NCBI GenBank assembly: GCA_023055355.1 | Contig: JALJCS010000050.1 | Location: forward strand, 2,418,001 to 2,482,000 | Direction: 5' to 3' | Source: Agelaius tricolor | Lineage: Eukaryota; Chordata; Aves; Passeriformes; Icteridae | Length of the DNA stretch: 64,000 bases | Translations under genes and position numbers: made by a program | In this document: positions 53,801-64,000 of the stretch, in pieces | Numbering within the stretch: position 1 is the stretch's first letter | Layout: the number at the start of each line of letters is the position of its first letter | Notes under the pieces: generated by a model | Seen by the model: the letters and a program-made list of their open reading frames with translations, nothing else | What the model was told of the DNA's origin: nothing | The model's database searches: none

Positions 53801-55570
53801 GTCAAGGCAGCCCCAAGTGGAGCCGCTTTCGGTGCTGCAGGCGCCTGACAGCGCCTGCCTGGGGAAGCTGCTCTGGCCACGCGCAGCAACCAATTCCTTT
53901 TCCCAGGCAGCAGCTCCCAGCATCCTCCTGCGAAGCCCAGAGAGAGAGGGAGCAGCTGCCCTCAGCCCTGTCCTTTACCGCATCCCAATTCTCATGTAAT
54001 GTCCCCCCTGGGACAGAAACTGCCAGAGAAGAGAAGTGCGACCAGATCCCCTCCTCCCCTGAGCTTGAACACTTCTTTTGTTTCTTAAGGACCCAGTCTT
54101 ATCAGAGCAGTGGTGTTGCACTGACAGCTGGGACACCAGCAGGGGATCACCCCACAGTGCCCAATGTGCTCCAGGCTCAACAAGGTCTCCTTCCCCCCTG
54201 ATTCCACCAGGCCTCTTCCCCTGGCTGTGGTTTTGCTGGATAGTGGGTCAGGACAGTGAGAATCTCCTTCATCCATTCATTCACTGTTGAGGGTCCTGCA
54301 GACACTTCCTCAATTTCTCACCAAGGTGACCTCAGAAAACCAATGACATCATAGCTCTTGTCCATCTGGTCAAGAATTTCCCACAGGGACACTCTGGTCT
54401 CTCCTCCAAGGCCCAAAGCATCAAAACCCCCAAGGGAAATCATCCCCCTTGGGCCCTGCGCCTCCTTGGGTGAGTTCCAGAGCAAACAATCAAGGCAGTG
54501 GCCTGAAATGTTTTCCCAGCTGGGCCATAACACTTCTCTGATGGATGCACATTGTCCCTGGGGAAAGAGATGTGCAGAACCCTTCACTAATGCCCTGGAA
54601 TGTCAAACAGGAATCACAGCCATGGACAGCTCTCAGGAACCACTTCACTGTGGATTTTCCTTCCTGGAAGCCCAAGATGTCTGAATGTGCTCCTGGTGCC
54701 TCAGGGCCTGGGTAAACAGGGCTTGTCAGAGAGGCTGGCAGGGCACCAACACCCCTCCTCCTCACAGGGCACCTCTGTTACCCCAATTAGCTCCGAGTAG
54801 CTGCCTGGGGACAGGTGCCAACTTCCCCATGTCCCTGGGATGGGCACATCCTGCTCAGGGCCAGTGCTGGCGTGGGCCCAGAGCCAGGGCCATGACCCAG
54901 GTGTTCTGGGAGGGCTCGGTGGCTGCAGGTGTGACAGGATGAGGGGCAGGGCAGGGCATATTCCCCTCGGGACAGTGCTGTGGGCATGGAGCTTGGTGGG
55001 GTTTGGCATCTGCAGGCAAAGGGCTATCGGGTTGTGTGGATGTGGGAATTGTCACTCCTGAGGCATTCCCCAGGCCTCAGCCTTGTCTGCAGGTGCTCAG
55101 CATTGCCCAGTGCTCCCCAGTGTCTGCAGTGGCTGAGATGCCAATCAGCCACCTGATCCCATGTCCCTTGTTCCCCTTGTTCTCCCACATGTTGGGTTTG
55201 GGGCCGGGCTCAGCTCTGGGGTGTCCCCCAGGGAAAGCTCTGGGAGGGGAGGGGCAGCAGGAGATGGGGGATCTGGCACTGGGGGCTGTTGGAGGATGGA
55301 TTGTGTTGGACTGGGGGCTGTCCCCACAGGGTCCCCAGGTGCCTTTGGCTCCCTGCCTGCCCCCCTTGGCCCCCCAGGTGCCTGGGCCCTTCCAGGGGCA
55401 GCTGCCCCGTGCAGGAAGCTGCAGGGATGCCGGGCAAGGGGGCTGGATCCGTGCCACAGGTGGGGTGGGGTGGACTCTGTGCCAGGGCTGGGCTTGTGGC
55501 CAGGGCTGGGGGCTGTGCCAAGCCGGGCTTTGGCCTGGGGGCTGGCAGGGAGGGTGCAGGGAGGAGTCCC
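53800..55570. other. No gene supported
   Basis: GC-rich sequence between the provirus and a small gene. Open frames on both strands lack recognisable domains. Confidence 0.35.
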
Positions 55571-55576
55571 GGCAGG

Positions 55577-55583
55577 GATAAAG
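55577..55583 (+). promoter_or_regulatory. TATA-like box of the small secreted-peptide gene
   Basis: GATAAAG lies about 55 bp upstream of the ATG at 55636, leaving room for a start site near 55605. Confidence 0.5.
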
Positions 55584-55635
55584 GTGCTCCTCACCTGCTG
55601 CAGCCTCAGGCAGCGCTGCCCAGAGCCAGAGGAAG

Positions 55636-56917
55636 ATGAAGGTGGCTGTGCTCAGCGTGGCCCTGCTCTTCTCCATCCTGCTGTGCCCCCCGGCACAGGC
55701 CAAGGTGAGGCACCAGCCAAATGCTGTCCCCACATCCTGCCCTCCTTTCTGGCCTCCCATCCCACCCTTTTGGTCCCTCCTCTGTGTCCCATTCAGGGTC
55801 CCCAAACGCCCTCCCACTGACCATTCCTGAGGCCTTTCCTTCCATGTCCCCCCTCAATCCTTTGCCTTTCTTCCTGGCCATTGTAGCAGGGTCCTCCTAT
55901 AGAATTCCCTGACTCACTCCCCATGCTCCAATGATCTCCCAGTCCCGTTGGTTTTGTCCCCACCTGTCCTCATTCTTCTGTCCCCACCAAGCCCCTCCCT
56001 TGCCCTCCCATGTCCCTACACCTCAATTACTTTCTCCCCCCCTGTACCTCACACCCTGCTCCTTCCACAGCCCCCAGCCCTGTCCCCTGGGCCCTCAAGT
56101 GACCCCAGATCAGTGTCTTTGGGTCTCCCCCCACCTCAAACAGATCTCCTTGGAGGCCCTGAATTCCCATCCCTCTGCCTGCGCCCTGCTCCCTGCACCC
56201 GTGTCCCCCCCAGCCCCACAAGGTCCAGTCCAGACCCAGCCTTTGTTCTCCTTTCCAGGCACTCCTGGAGGGAACCCAAGATGATCTGCGGGAGGTGAGT
56301 GGGCTGCTGGCATGGGAGGGCATCCCCTCAGGGCATTGGGGGGCAGTGGTGTCCCCCCATCCCTTGCTGGCACCGGGGACATCCCAGTGACCAGCGAGGT
56401 CTCCTGGTCTCTCTGCAGTTGGATTTAGACAATGTCGCAGTCCTGGAGACGCCTCTGGTGGGTACCACGAGTTCTGCCGCTGTCAGAGCCTCCCCTTGCC
56501 TGGCCAGCACAGCCCAGGCCATCCCAGTCTGTCCCAGCAGAGCCCAGTGCACCCCTCCTGACAGCCCAGACAATGCCCTGCCCCAGGGCTGCTCCCCAGG
56601 GAAGCCTTTGCCCAGGGCCCTGCTGCATTCCCATCCCTGTCAGCCCAGGAGCCCCTGGATGAGCCAGGACGCAGCCCCTGCCCCAGCTGTGCCTCTTGGC
56701 CAGGAGCCCAGTGCTTCTGGGCAGCAGCACAGCAGCTCCTGCACCCCATTGCTCCCACAGCCCCTTCCCCAAGGCCCCCCTGCTCTCCCCTGCCTCCCAG
56801 TGCAGCCCAGTGCCCCCAGTGTGTCTCTAACGCTGCCTTTGTCCCCAGCCCCCTGTGGCTGAAGAGCTGCGGGCTCTCCTGCGGCAGAAGCGCCTGGCTG
56901 CCTCTCTGGATGCCTAG
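55636..56917 (+). CDS. Small secreted peptide precursor, four exons, unrecognised
   Basis: Four exons with clean GT-AG borders, all in phase 0: 55636-55704, 56259-56294, 56419-56457, 56849-56917. Exon 1 is a 23-residue signal peptide (MKVAVLSVALLFSILLCPP, then AQAK). The rest is 47 residues without cysteine: an acidic amphipathic stretch (LLEGTQDDLRELDLDN), a Pro-containing linker (LETPLPPVAEE) and a basic LRALLRQKR site followed by seven residues and TAG. The RQKR could be a furin-type cleavage site. The stop overlaps GTGAG, and an acceptor TGTCTTTTAG at about 57009 suggests an intron in the 3' UTR. TATA-like box upstream and AATAAA downstream fit a compact tissue-specific gene. I do not recognise the family; a small apolipoprotein-like or hormone-like precursor are guesses. 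Confidence 0.7.
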
Positions 56918-57131
56918 GTGAGCCGTGCCTGCAGGGACAGGGCTGGGGACAAAGCCCAGCCATGGCCCAGTGGGCTCCAGAGGGCACCTTCTGGGCTTTG
57001 TCTTTTAGGCTGGCAAGGACCAGTGTCCTTTTTCCTCTCCAGTGGCATGAGGAGATGATCATCCCTGCAGGAACCCCCTGAACCCTTTGAGCCCTGGGCC
57101 ATTTCCCCTGAAGAATAATCAATCAATAGTC

Positions 57132-57137
57132 AATAAA
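57132..57137 (+). terminator. Polyadenylation signal of the small secreted-peptide gene
   Basis: AATAAA about 215 bp after the stop codon, followed by a GT-rich downstream element (TGTGTCCGTGTGTGTG). Confidence 0.7.
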
Positions 57138-57399
57138 CCCTTTGAGCAAAGCTTTGCTCTGTGTCCGTGTGTGTGTCCGTGGGTCTGGATTTCCTCCTTT
57201 CCAGTGGTCTGGGGAAGTCAGGCCCGGTCTGGGCTCTGCTGCCTTGACACAGTCTGTGCTTTCCCCCAGACAAATGGTGTGTTGGGAGTTGTGCAGAGTC
57301 CAGGGGGAATGGGTTGAGTGGAGGGGTGGCTGTGCAGGTGGTGAGAAAGGCTGTGGTTCACTGTGAGAGAAGTCGGCATGGCCTGGGTTTAAAAGAAAA

Positions 57400-57880
57400 A
57401 AAATAATTTAAAAAAACCCCTTTCTTTTAAAACCTTTTCTCCCTGTGAGAAATGACTGTTCACGTCTCAAAATTTTGAAAGGTCTATTAAAAAGTTAACA
57501 AAACTTACAACAAAGGGACTAAATAAGGAAAAAGTGACAGTGCTGGGAGCCTCCCCCTCTTTGTGGCTGGTAACCACGTGGCTGGCTCATCCACACAATG
57601 GCTGCTCTCCCTTTTATATCCTTGCTGTTGCAACAGGCAGCCCTAGCTCCTCCCAAAGGCTGTCTCTTGACTCTTGGTCGCTGTCCATTGCTGCAGACTG
57701 CTTTCTTGGAACTGGATTGGAGCTCAGCTGTTGCTAAGCCGTGCCTCTTAGGAACAATCTGCCCCTCCCCAAATGCCCGCACTACCAAGATCATCCCGGG
57801 ATAACAATGCTGGGCAGGGGGGACACATTGCAGTAACAGAACTCTACATCTGTACAACTTCTCTTAACATACTGATCATG
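57400..57880 (-). mobile_element. LTR-like element
   Basis: The minus strand has a TATA box (GATATAAAAGGG near 57615) and an LTR-like layout. The ends are not fixed and no internal genes are seen. Confidence 0.45.
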
Positions 57881-57984
57881 TTCACCCTTTAACTGGGAGA
57901 GCCAACCATCTCATTACTCATCTCTAACACTGGGGCATTCACATTCTCTGAAAAAATCCCTCCACCCAGGATTTTTCTCCTGGG

Positions 57985-58440
57985 AAGCTGAGAAGCCTCA
58001 GAGGAAAAGGAAAGCAATTCTTATCTCATTTGCTTCTCCTGTGTTGGGCTGATGTGCAGAATGTGTTTGGAGATTGTTTACTCACAGGTGATTGATTGGT
58101 CACTCAAACCCCTGGTGTGTAAGTGCAGGAAAAGTTGTTTGTGAGAGATAGTTTTCATTCTTCTATCAAAGAGTGAAAAAACAGTTGATGCGGGTGGCTA
58201 GTGTTTATCACAGTCCTAGAGCTCTTTTTCAGGGAAAGTCGGTTGTTTTCCACAGTCCTAGAGCTCTTTCTCAGGAAAAACAAGTTGTTTTTCACTGCTG
58301 CACAACTCTGTTCTCACAAAGAGTTGTCAGCTTTCTCATGGCTTCTGTCGGCTCAGGTCAGGATTCAGTTTGTCAGCCTTTGGCTGCTGTTTCGCCACCA
58401 CAGAAAACATCATTCCTGTCCTAAAAAATAAAAGCAGCTG
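57985..58440 (+). mobile_element. LTR-like element related to the one at 25960
   Basis: GGGAAGCTGAGAAGCCTCAG, GAGGAAAAG, TTATCTCATTTGCTTC and GATTGGTCAC match the order of blocks in the LTR at 25960-26300. It ends near AAAATAAAAGCAGCTGAGAC. Internally CACAGTCCTAGAGCTCTTT is duplicated (58210 and 58252). Confidence 0.55.
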
Positions 58441-59030
58441 AGACACAGCTCACTGCCTTCTAGAAGGTGAAAAGGGATGCAGGTGCCCGGAGGCCCAGCA
58501 GAGAAATAGCAGTATTGAAAATGTGAGAAGCAAAGTTTTATCCATAGAGGCAGTGCCTGACCTCAAGGAAGACCTTTCCTACCAAGCAAGACTTCCTTAG
58601 GGAACAACCTGCTTCAATATCAATTAGAAAATAATGTTATATTGCTTCTTATGAAAAGAAAACTAAGGAGAGAAAATCTTGAAAGTGGGAAAAAATCATT
58701 TGAGGTAATTGTTCATTGAAATCTTTTTCATTAATTTCACTCCTGACAAAATTAATTCTTGAAGCTAATTCTGGTCGAGGTGCAGCTCCTTTGGGCTTTG
58801 TGCACTCTGAGGAGCCCCATGGGAGATTTGGTGGCAACTCCATGAGCCTCAGTTCCTCAAAGTGGATGTCACAAATGCCCAAGGAAAGGAAGTGCAAAGC
58901 AAAGGCAGAACACACCTTCCAGGGCCCAAGATAATGTTCTCCTCCCCACTGGATTTTTGCCCTGGTCAGATAGGACTGTCCGAGGGTGAGGGAGACTTCC
59001 TGAGCAATCCTTTGCTCTCTGGGCACTGAT
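58441..59030 (-). other. No gene supported; possible retroelement interior
   Basis: A 125-codon minus-strand frame (58649-59026) lies just inside the LTR-like element at 59035. I see no domain in it. Confidence 0.3.
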
Positions 59031-59034
59031 CAGC

Positions 59035-59460
59035 TTGATGCCTGGAGAGGCTCCCTGGAACAGAGGCTGGGCAGAGTTAAAGGAATAAAGTAGGGATTTA
59101 TTACAAGGCCTTCAAAGGATTCCCCTTGAGCAGGACAAGAGCCCAGCCAAGGCTACACTCAAAATGGATGACTGCTCAGGGGTTTTCACACTTTTATAAG
59201 GTTTGGTCCATTTAAATATTGGGGCTAAATGTCCAATTCCAGCCTCAGGTGATGCAGTCCCATCCTTCCACTTTGCTCTCCTCAATTCACTGTTGTTTGC
59301 ACTTTTGGAACCTGAAGCTGCAACAGCATCTGGTTCTGGGGCTGGAAAAGGATTGTTTTGTCTGACTACACTGTGAAGAGAACTTGCTAACACTCTGTAT
59401 GAAGTCCAGAGTTACAGACTAATGCAGTACAGAATCTGGAGATATGACAGCTAAAACTGA
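59035..59460 (-). mobile_element. LTR, minus orientation
   Basis: The minus strand has a polyadenylation signal in TTGTAATAAATCCCTAC (about 59096) and a TATA-like TTATAAAAG at about 59195, at an LTR-like spacing. The family is not assigned. Confidence 0.5.
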
Positions 59461-59479
59461 AGGCATCAGCCTGTTCCAT

Positions 59480-59645
59480 GTTCCCTTGGTTCCATGGGGA
59501 TTCACAGCGTCACAATGGCCACTTGTTCCCATGAGGTTCCCCAGTGTCACCGTGGTGTCCTTGGACCCACCTGGTCACAACTGACCCATGGTTCCATGAG
59601 GTTCCGCGGTGTCACCATGGTCACTGTCAGAGGCTGGGTGAGATC
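59480..59645. repeat. Left part of the ~45-bp GTGTCACAATGG array
   Basis: Degenerate units GGTTCCATGAGGTTCCGCGG plus TGTCACCATGG match the larger array at 62330-63170. Confidence 0.8.
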
Positions 59646-60214
59646 AATGTCCTGAGACACCGTGGGATGAGCTGTCAGTCAGTCACACAGTGGGGACAGT
59701 GCTAACCCATCCCTGATTGCCTGAGCCATCAGAAATCCCACCTGGGGGGAGGCCCACAAAGGCCCAGGGGCTTGAAAACACGGAGCACAAGGTCAGCCCC
59801 TGGTATGGACTCTGCCTTCTCCTGGGGTTTGTGTCTCACCCACACTGGAACCCTAGGAACTGATAGTCATATGCGTGTCTTTCTATAGAGCTTCTGTCTT
59901 TCTGTCTCTCTCTCTTTCTTCTCCTTCTAATGCTTTTTATATGCAACATTTTTGGGCACCTCAGCAGTTTACGTGTTCAATGATTTCGAGGTTGAATGAG
60001 CTAAGTTAATGAAGTTACTGCTATGATAAGTGTTTTCTGTGTAATTGGATGTTGCATTAAATCCTTTTCCAAAGTTTCTTGTGTTTTTGTACTTTGCCAG
60101 TATAATTTTGTGTCCTTTTGACCTCTTGAGAATATGTGGCTGGTGTTCCTGCTGTGCACCAAACTCGAGTAAAGGAGCCTTTGGTTACCTGCAGCATTTC
60201 AGTGTTCTGGGCTG

Positions 60215-60315
60215 TTACACCCCACAGGCTCACAATGGCCTCTTGTTTGCACACTGGCCCCTTGGTTCCATGGGCCCCAACAATGCCACAATGAGCCCCT
60301 TGGTTCCACTACTTC
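60215..60315. repeat. Middle fragment of the ~45-bp array
   Basis: CCACAGGCTCACAATGGCC and CCTTGGTTCCATGGGCCCC units stop where an LTR begins at 60325. Confidence 0.75.
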
Positions 60316-60324
60316 CCAGAGTGT

Positions 60325-60960
60325 TGTAGAGAATAAATTGTAAAAGGAGTTAATAGAAGGTTCCAATGATAGATATAGATTGTTTGTTTAATGTTCTACA
60401 GTTATGTAAAGTGCCGGTGTTAGTTTTAATTGTTTTTTTAAAGGTTTTATAATTATGTAAATCCCCTTACTTTTGGGTATTACCCCCGCTGCTCCCACTC
60501 TCATCTAAAATGGCAAACCACCCGAGACCATAAAGAACATGATTACGTCACGTAATCAGCAAATATGAAACTCCCATAAGACTTAGAAGAAAAGGATTAC
60601 ATAACAAAAATCCCTAGAACAACGAACCACCATGCAAATAAAGAATCAAAATACCACCTCTAAACAAAGAGAACACAAGACAATATCAAAGATCCTGGTC
60701 AGAACTTTTTCCTTCATCACCCTAACCAGAGTGGGCCACGCGCAGTCTAAAGATTATGAACCTGAAACCAACAGGTGTCTACTCAGAGACTCTCGTGAGG
60801 AAAGCAGACCCAGCTCTGCTGGAGGACGGAGCTGACCTCCTCCTCCTCCACGCCGTCTGGGGAGGAGCGGTGGTGTGCGCACACCCCATGGGTGCCCTGC
60901 CTAGACTGTTTCCAGTAAAGATGAAATCACTAAAGAGCTGCTCACGGGCCATTCATAACA
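60325..60960 (+). mobile_element. 5' LTR of an endogenous retrovirus
   Basis: It begins TGTAGAGAATAAATTG and ends TTCATAACA, 636 bp, and is followed by a primer binding site three bases later. AGTAAA at about 60915 may be its polyadenylation signal and AAATAAAG at 60635 is another candidate. It inserted into the ~45-bp array. Confidence 0.75.
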
Positions 60961-60963
60961 GTC

Positions 60964-60983
60964 TGGGGGACTGGTCCGGGACA
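60964..60983 (+). other. Retroviral primer binding site
   Basis: TGGGGGACTGGTCCGGGACA resembles the proline-tRNA type primer binding site, with mismatches in the middle. It lies three bases after the LTR end. Confidence 0.65.
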
Positions 60984-61735
60984 GGCCACACCCGAAGAGG
61001 ACTGAGGGCCTGCGGGATATCTGGCCCTATCTGGAGCGGTCGGCAGCAGCCTAGGACCAAAGAGTGTGGAGGAGCATGGGTAAGTAAAGGCGGTGTCAGG
61101 AGTAGGAGGCAAGCGAAAGAAGTGTGTGTGAGACAGGGCCCGGCAGCTCGGAGCCCCGAAGCAGCTGTGGGCCTCCGAGTACCGCGGTTCCGGACTCCTG
61201 CCAGGGGACCGGCCAGAAACGGAGGGAAGCAGGAGAAGCCTGAGTGAGTGAGACGCCTCCCAGGGGGATAAGGTGGGCCCCGCTCCGGGCGTGGGAGGAA
61301 TAGAAATGTGAGTGGCACGCAAGGGGTCGGCCTTCCCCCTTCAGGCTTGGTAGGCGCCCTCAGGGCGTGCTGAGGGTGGCAGACGAATTGGTGATTTGGC
61401 ACGCAAACCCCGAACGGAGCTCCGGCTGCGGGGAGGATCAGGGCAGTGTGAGTCGCGCACAATCCCTGGAGTGGGGGGACACGGGTCCCTACCGGGGTTT
61501 GGGGTGCCCCGAGTACAGCAGCAGCACTGAGTAGAGCCAAGAGGGCCCCAGTGCCCAGGCTCGGACGGCGGTGCTGGGGGTTCAGTGTGCCGCGGTTCAG
61601 GTAGAAACCGTAAACCCACTGGAGGCCCCTGGGGGCATTGGGGTCACAGGGCAGGGCAGGGCTGGGCTTACAGGGCAGGGCAAGGCCCGACCTGCCCCTT
61701 CCTCCCCCACACACAAAATGTTTGGAGCCAACAAT
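60984..61735 (+). mobile_element. Retroviral leader, no gag recognised
   Basis: GC-rich sequence with donor-like GGGTAAGTAAAG near 61078 and several short frames follows the primer binding site. No gag, pol or 3' LTR is found before the tandem repeats at 61740, so the provirus is truncated. Confidence 0.5.
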
Positions 61736-61739
61736 CTCC

Positions 61740-62250
61740 TCCAGTCTGTCACAACAGGCAGTGTTGGAGGTGAAATCCCAATTGTGGCCATGGGCACCTG
61801 GCTGAGAAGGACAGTTCTTTTCCATAGGAAGGAAAGCACAGAGCCCAAAGGTTTGGAAGGCAGGTGAGAGCCTCAGTAGGCCAAGGCCAGCCAGACTTGT
61901 CAGTAATAGCAGATTTTGGATTTAGGGATTTTTGGAGGTGGAAACCCAATCTCGGCCATGGGCACCTGGAGAAGCAGGACAGTTCTTTCCCATGGGAAGG
62001 ACAGCATGGAGCCTCCCCCAGTGTTTTGGGGACAGATGAGAGGTGACCATTATGAAACCACTGCCAGCCAGACTTGTCCTGGCAATATTCCTATGGGAAC
62101 AATCCCTGGACTGAAGGAAATTTGGAGGTGAAATCCCAATTCTGGCCATGGGTGCCTGGAGCAGAAGGACAGCTCATATCTATTGGGAAGGAAAGCACAG
62201 AGTCCCAGTGTTTCAGCAGCAGATGAGAAGTGACCCTCTACATGCAAAGG
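61740..62250. repeat. ~180-bp tandem repeat, three units
   Basis: Units with TTGGAGGTGAAATCCCAATT, GGCCATGGGCACCTGG, AGGACAGTTCTTTTCC and CCAGCCAGACTTGTC start near 61765, 61933 and 62123 (168 and 190 bp apart). Confidence 0.88.
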
Positions 62251-62329
62251 TCCCTTGGACCAGTCAGGCAGCCCATGGGAGGCCAAACCAGCCAGAGCTG
62301 TTCTGTGTTCCCTTGGTTTTATGGGGCTC

Positions 62330-63170
62330 CAGAGTGTCACAATGGTGCCTTGGATCCACGGGGCCCCGCAGTGTCATAATGGTGACTTGATTCCATGGGT
62401 TCCAGCAGTGTCACAGTGGCCCCTTGATTACAAGAAGACCTGCAGTGTTACACTGGCCCCCAGGTTCGATGGGGTCCCACAATGTCACAGTGGCCCCCAG
62501 GTGTCATAAGGCCCCGCAGTGTCACAATGGTCCCAAGGATTCCATGAGGCCTTGCAGTGTCACAATGGTCTCCGTGGTTCCCCAGGCCCCACAATGTTGC
62601 GTGACTCCTCTGTTCCATGAGCCCTGCAATGTCACAATGGACCTTTGGACCCTGGGGATTTGCTGTGTCACAATGGTCTCCTCTGGCTCCACAGTGTCAC
62701 AATGGACCATTGATGACAGGAGGCCACTCTGTGTTGCCCTGGAGCTTTGGTTCCATGCCGCCCTGCAGTGTCACAAAGGCCTCTTGGTTTCACAAGGCAA
62801 CACAATACCACAATGGTCCTCTTGGTTCTCTGGGGACCCCCAGGGGCACAATGGTCTCCATGATTCCATGGTGCCTCTCAGTGTCACAATGGCCCCTTGG
62901 GTCCATGACACCCCAAAGTGTCACAATGGTCTCCATGGTGCCATGAGGCCCCCTGGTGTCACAATGGACCCTTGGTTTGATGAGGCCTCTCAGTGTCACA
63001 ATGATACCTACATTCCATGGAGCCACACAGTGTCAGTACAGTCCCCTTGGTTCCATGAGGCCCAGCAGTGTCACAGTGGTTCCTTGGTCTCACAGGGCCC
63101 CACAGTGTCACAATGGTCCCTTGGTCTCACAGGGCCCCACAGTGTCACAATGGTCCCTTGGTTCCATGGC
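62330..63170. repeat. ~45-bp degenerate satellite, about 19 units
   Basis: Units of the form GCAGTGTCACAATGGTCCCT plus TGGTTCCATGAGGCCCC follow one another with length variation; the last two units at 63090-63165 are nearly identical. The long open frames are an effect of unit length and have no coding meaning. Confidence 0.92.
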
Positions 63171-63174
63171 CCTG

Positions 63175-63800
63175 TGCTGGTGCATTCCCCCCTGCCCTTC
63201 TCAGGCCGCCCTGCCAGCTGAGAAATGCTCCTTGGGCCTCGGCCTTGGCCAACAGCCCCTGGGCTCAGCTCCTCTGCAGCTCATCACAAACACTGTCTGC
63301 TCCAGGCACTGCTGCTGCCCAACCAGCTCCTGGTTCCTTTAGCAGCAGCCCTGGGAACTGGTTTTGTTTCCTCAGTGGCACAAGATCCCTGTTCTCACCC
63401 TGCCAAAGAAAGCTGTTGGTGCCCAGTGCAGCCAGGATGAGCCATTGCTGGGACTGAAGCCCCTCTCTTGGGGCCCTGCAAACAGCGCTCCAAAAGGAGC
63501 CCTTGGAGCTCTCCTGGGCCAGCGACTCCCTCTGAGCGGGGCCTCTCCCAGCCGGGAACTCTCCCGTTTGCTGCACTCGGGGATCCTGAACAAGCACAGA
63601 GCCTGGGCCGATCCCCCCACTCCTCCAGGCTCAACCCTTTGCCCGCTGGGGAGATGCCAAAGCATCAGCAGTGAGCATTCCCTGCCCTCAGGGGAATTGC
63701 TCCCAGGTGCCTTGCACTGACTCTTTGTGTCTGTGTGCACACAGGAGTGCCTGTGCTGGGGAAATGTGGCAGAAATGCTGCTCTCTGAGGGCTTGGAGTG
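63175..63800. other. No gene supported
   Basis: GC-rich sequence open in several frames on both strands, with no recognised domain. Confidence 0.35.
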
Positions 63801-63819
63801 CCTTGGATAGCTGAGTCAG

Positions 63820-64000
63820 TCAGGCCTGTAGGGAAGGCTAAATCACAAGGTCTAAGTGAAGGTAAATTCTGCTAAGAGTTGTTCTTAGTTGCTAAGTTGT
63901 TACCTTCAATATAAGTTATAAGCTAAGTTAAATATTGTAAAGTGTTATTCCTCTGTTAAATTGCTAAGTCATAGGTTTAAGTTAGGTTGAATGCTGTTAC
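63820..64000. repeat. AT-rich stretch with TAAGTT repeats, window edge
   Basis: Short words such as GCTAAGTTGTTA, AAGCTAAGTTAAAT and TTGCTAAGTCATAG recur. It resembles the start of a passerine LTR that continues beyond the window. Confidence 0.4.

Noticed and set aside
54700..55600. Possible coding exons upstream of the small peptide gene
   Set aside because: Frames on both strands overlap, without splice-site logic or similarity.
62330..63170. CRISPR-like array of direct repeats
   Set aside because: There are no unique spacers of constant length, the repeats are contiguous and degenerate, and the genome is avian.
62424..63221. Plus-strand frame of 265 codons
   Set aside because: It is a product of the ~45-bp satellite, whose unit length is near a multiple of three.
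1..64000. tRNA, rRNA or microRNA genes
   Set aside because: No cloverleaf with A and B boxes, ribosomal segment or recognised microRNA hairpin was seen by eye. A covariance-model scan would be needed to exclude them.

Overview
The window is bird DNA, most likely from a passerine. The evidence is a CR1 LINE with the typical 3' end, several solo LTRs of kinds common in songbirds, an OR14-type olfactory receptor relic, a PIM-1-like kinase of the kind that is multi-copy in passerines, and a C2H2 zinc-finger gene without a visible KRAB box. The genes are intron-rich and no bacterial features are present.

Layout. 1-1.5 kb: one arm of a ~650-bp inverted repeat, then two LTRs in opposite orientation. 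1.5-24.1 kb: SYCP1 (synaptonemal complex protein 1), plus strand, after a GC-rich minisatellite promoter region. I could place 28 coding exons; the introns hold a CR1 copy and microsatellites. The reading frame joins cleanly across 27 exons, but the locus carries an in-frame TAG, a GG donor, a frame mismatch at the last exon, a relic exon and three GC-type donors, so it is either decaying, unusually spliced or locally mis-sequenced. 24-28.6 kb: mostly unrecognised sequence with LTR and CR1 fragments. 28.6-31.5 kb: a minus-strand zinc-finger gene with three single-base frameshifts and a last finger cut by an LTR, plus a second zinc-finger relic. 31.5-34.4 kb: minisatellites and an interspersed repeat. 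34.5-35.3 kb: a broken olfactory receptor. 37.5-39.6 kb: tandem repeats, including a ~40-bp repeat built on RFX/X-box-like palindromes, and the second inverted-repeat arm.

39.6-42 kb: an eroded ERVL-like provirus with a dUTPase domain after integrase. 42-48.5 kb: a tandem pair of PIM-like kinase loci on the minus strand; the upstream one (45.98-48.45 kb) has a complete five-exon kinase, the other is a relic with a (CTG)20 tract. 49.8-51.4 kb: a ~135-bp satellite split by an LTR-like insert. 51.5-53.8 kb: a defective alpha/beta-type retrovirus remnant (RNase H, integrase start, env, 3' LTR). 55.6-57.1 kb: a compact gene for a small secreted peptide of 70 residues that I do not recognise. 57.4-64 kb: LTRs, one with a primer binding site, embedded in degenerate tandem arrays.

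The genes do not form a pathway. The window looks like a repeat-dense, duplication-prone segment in which a meiosis gene, kinase copies, zinc-finger copies and receptor relics sit among retroelements. I could not run alignments, so exon borders rest on reading splice sites, phase and similarity to known vertebrate proteins by eye.
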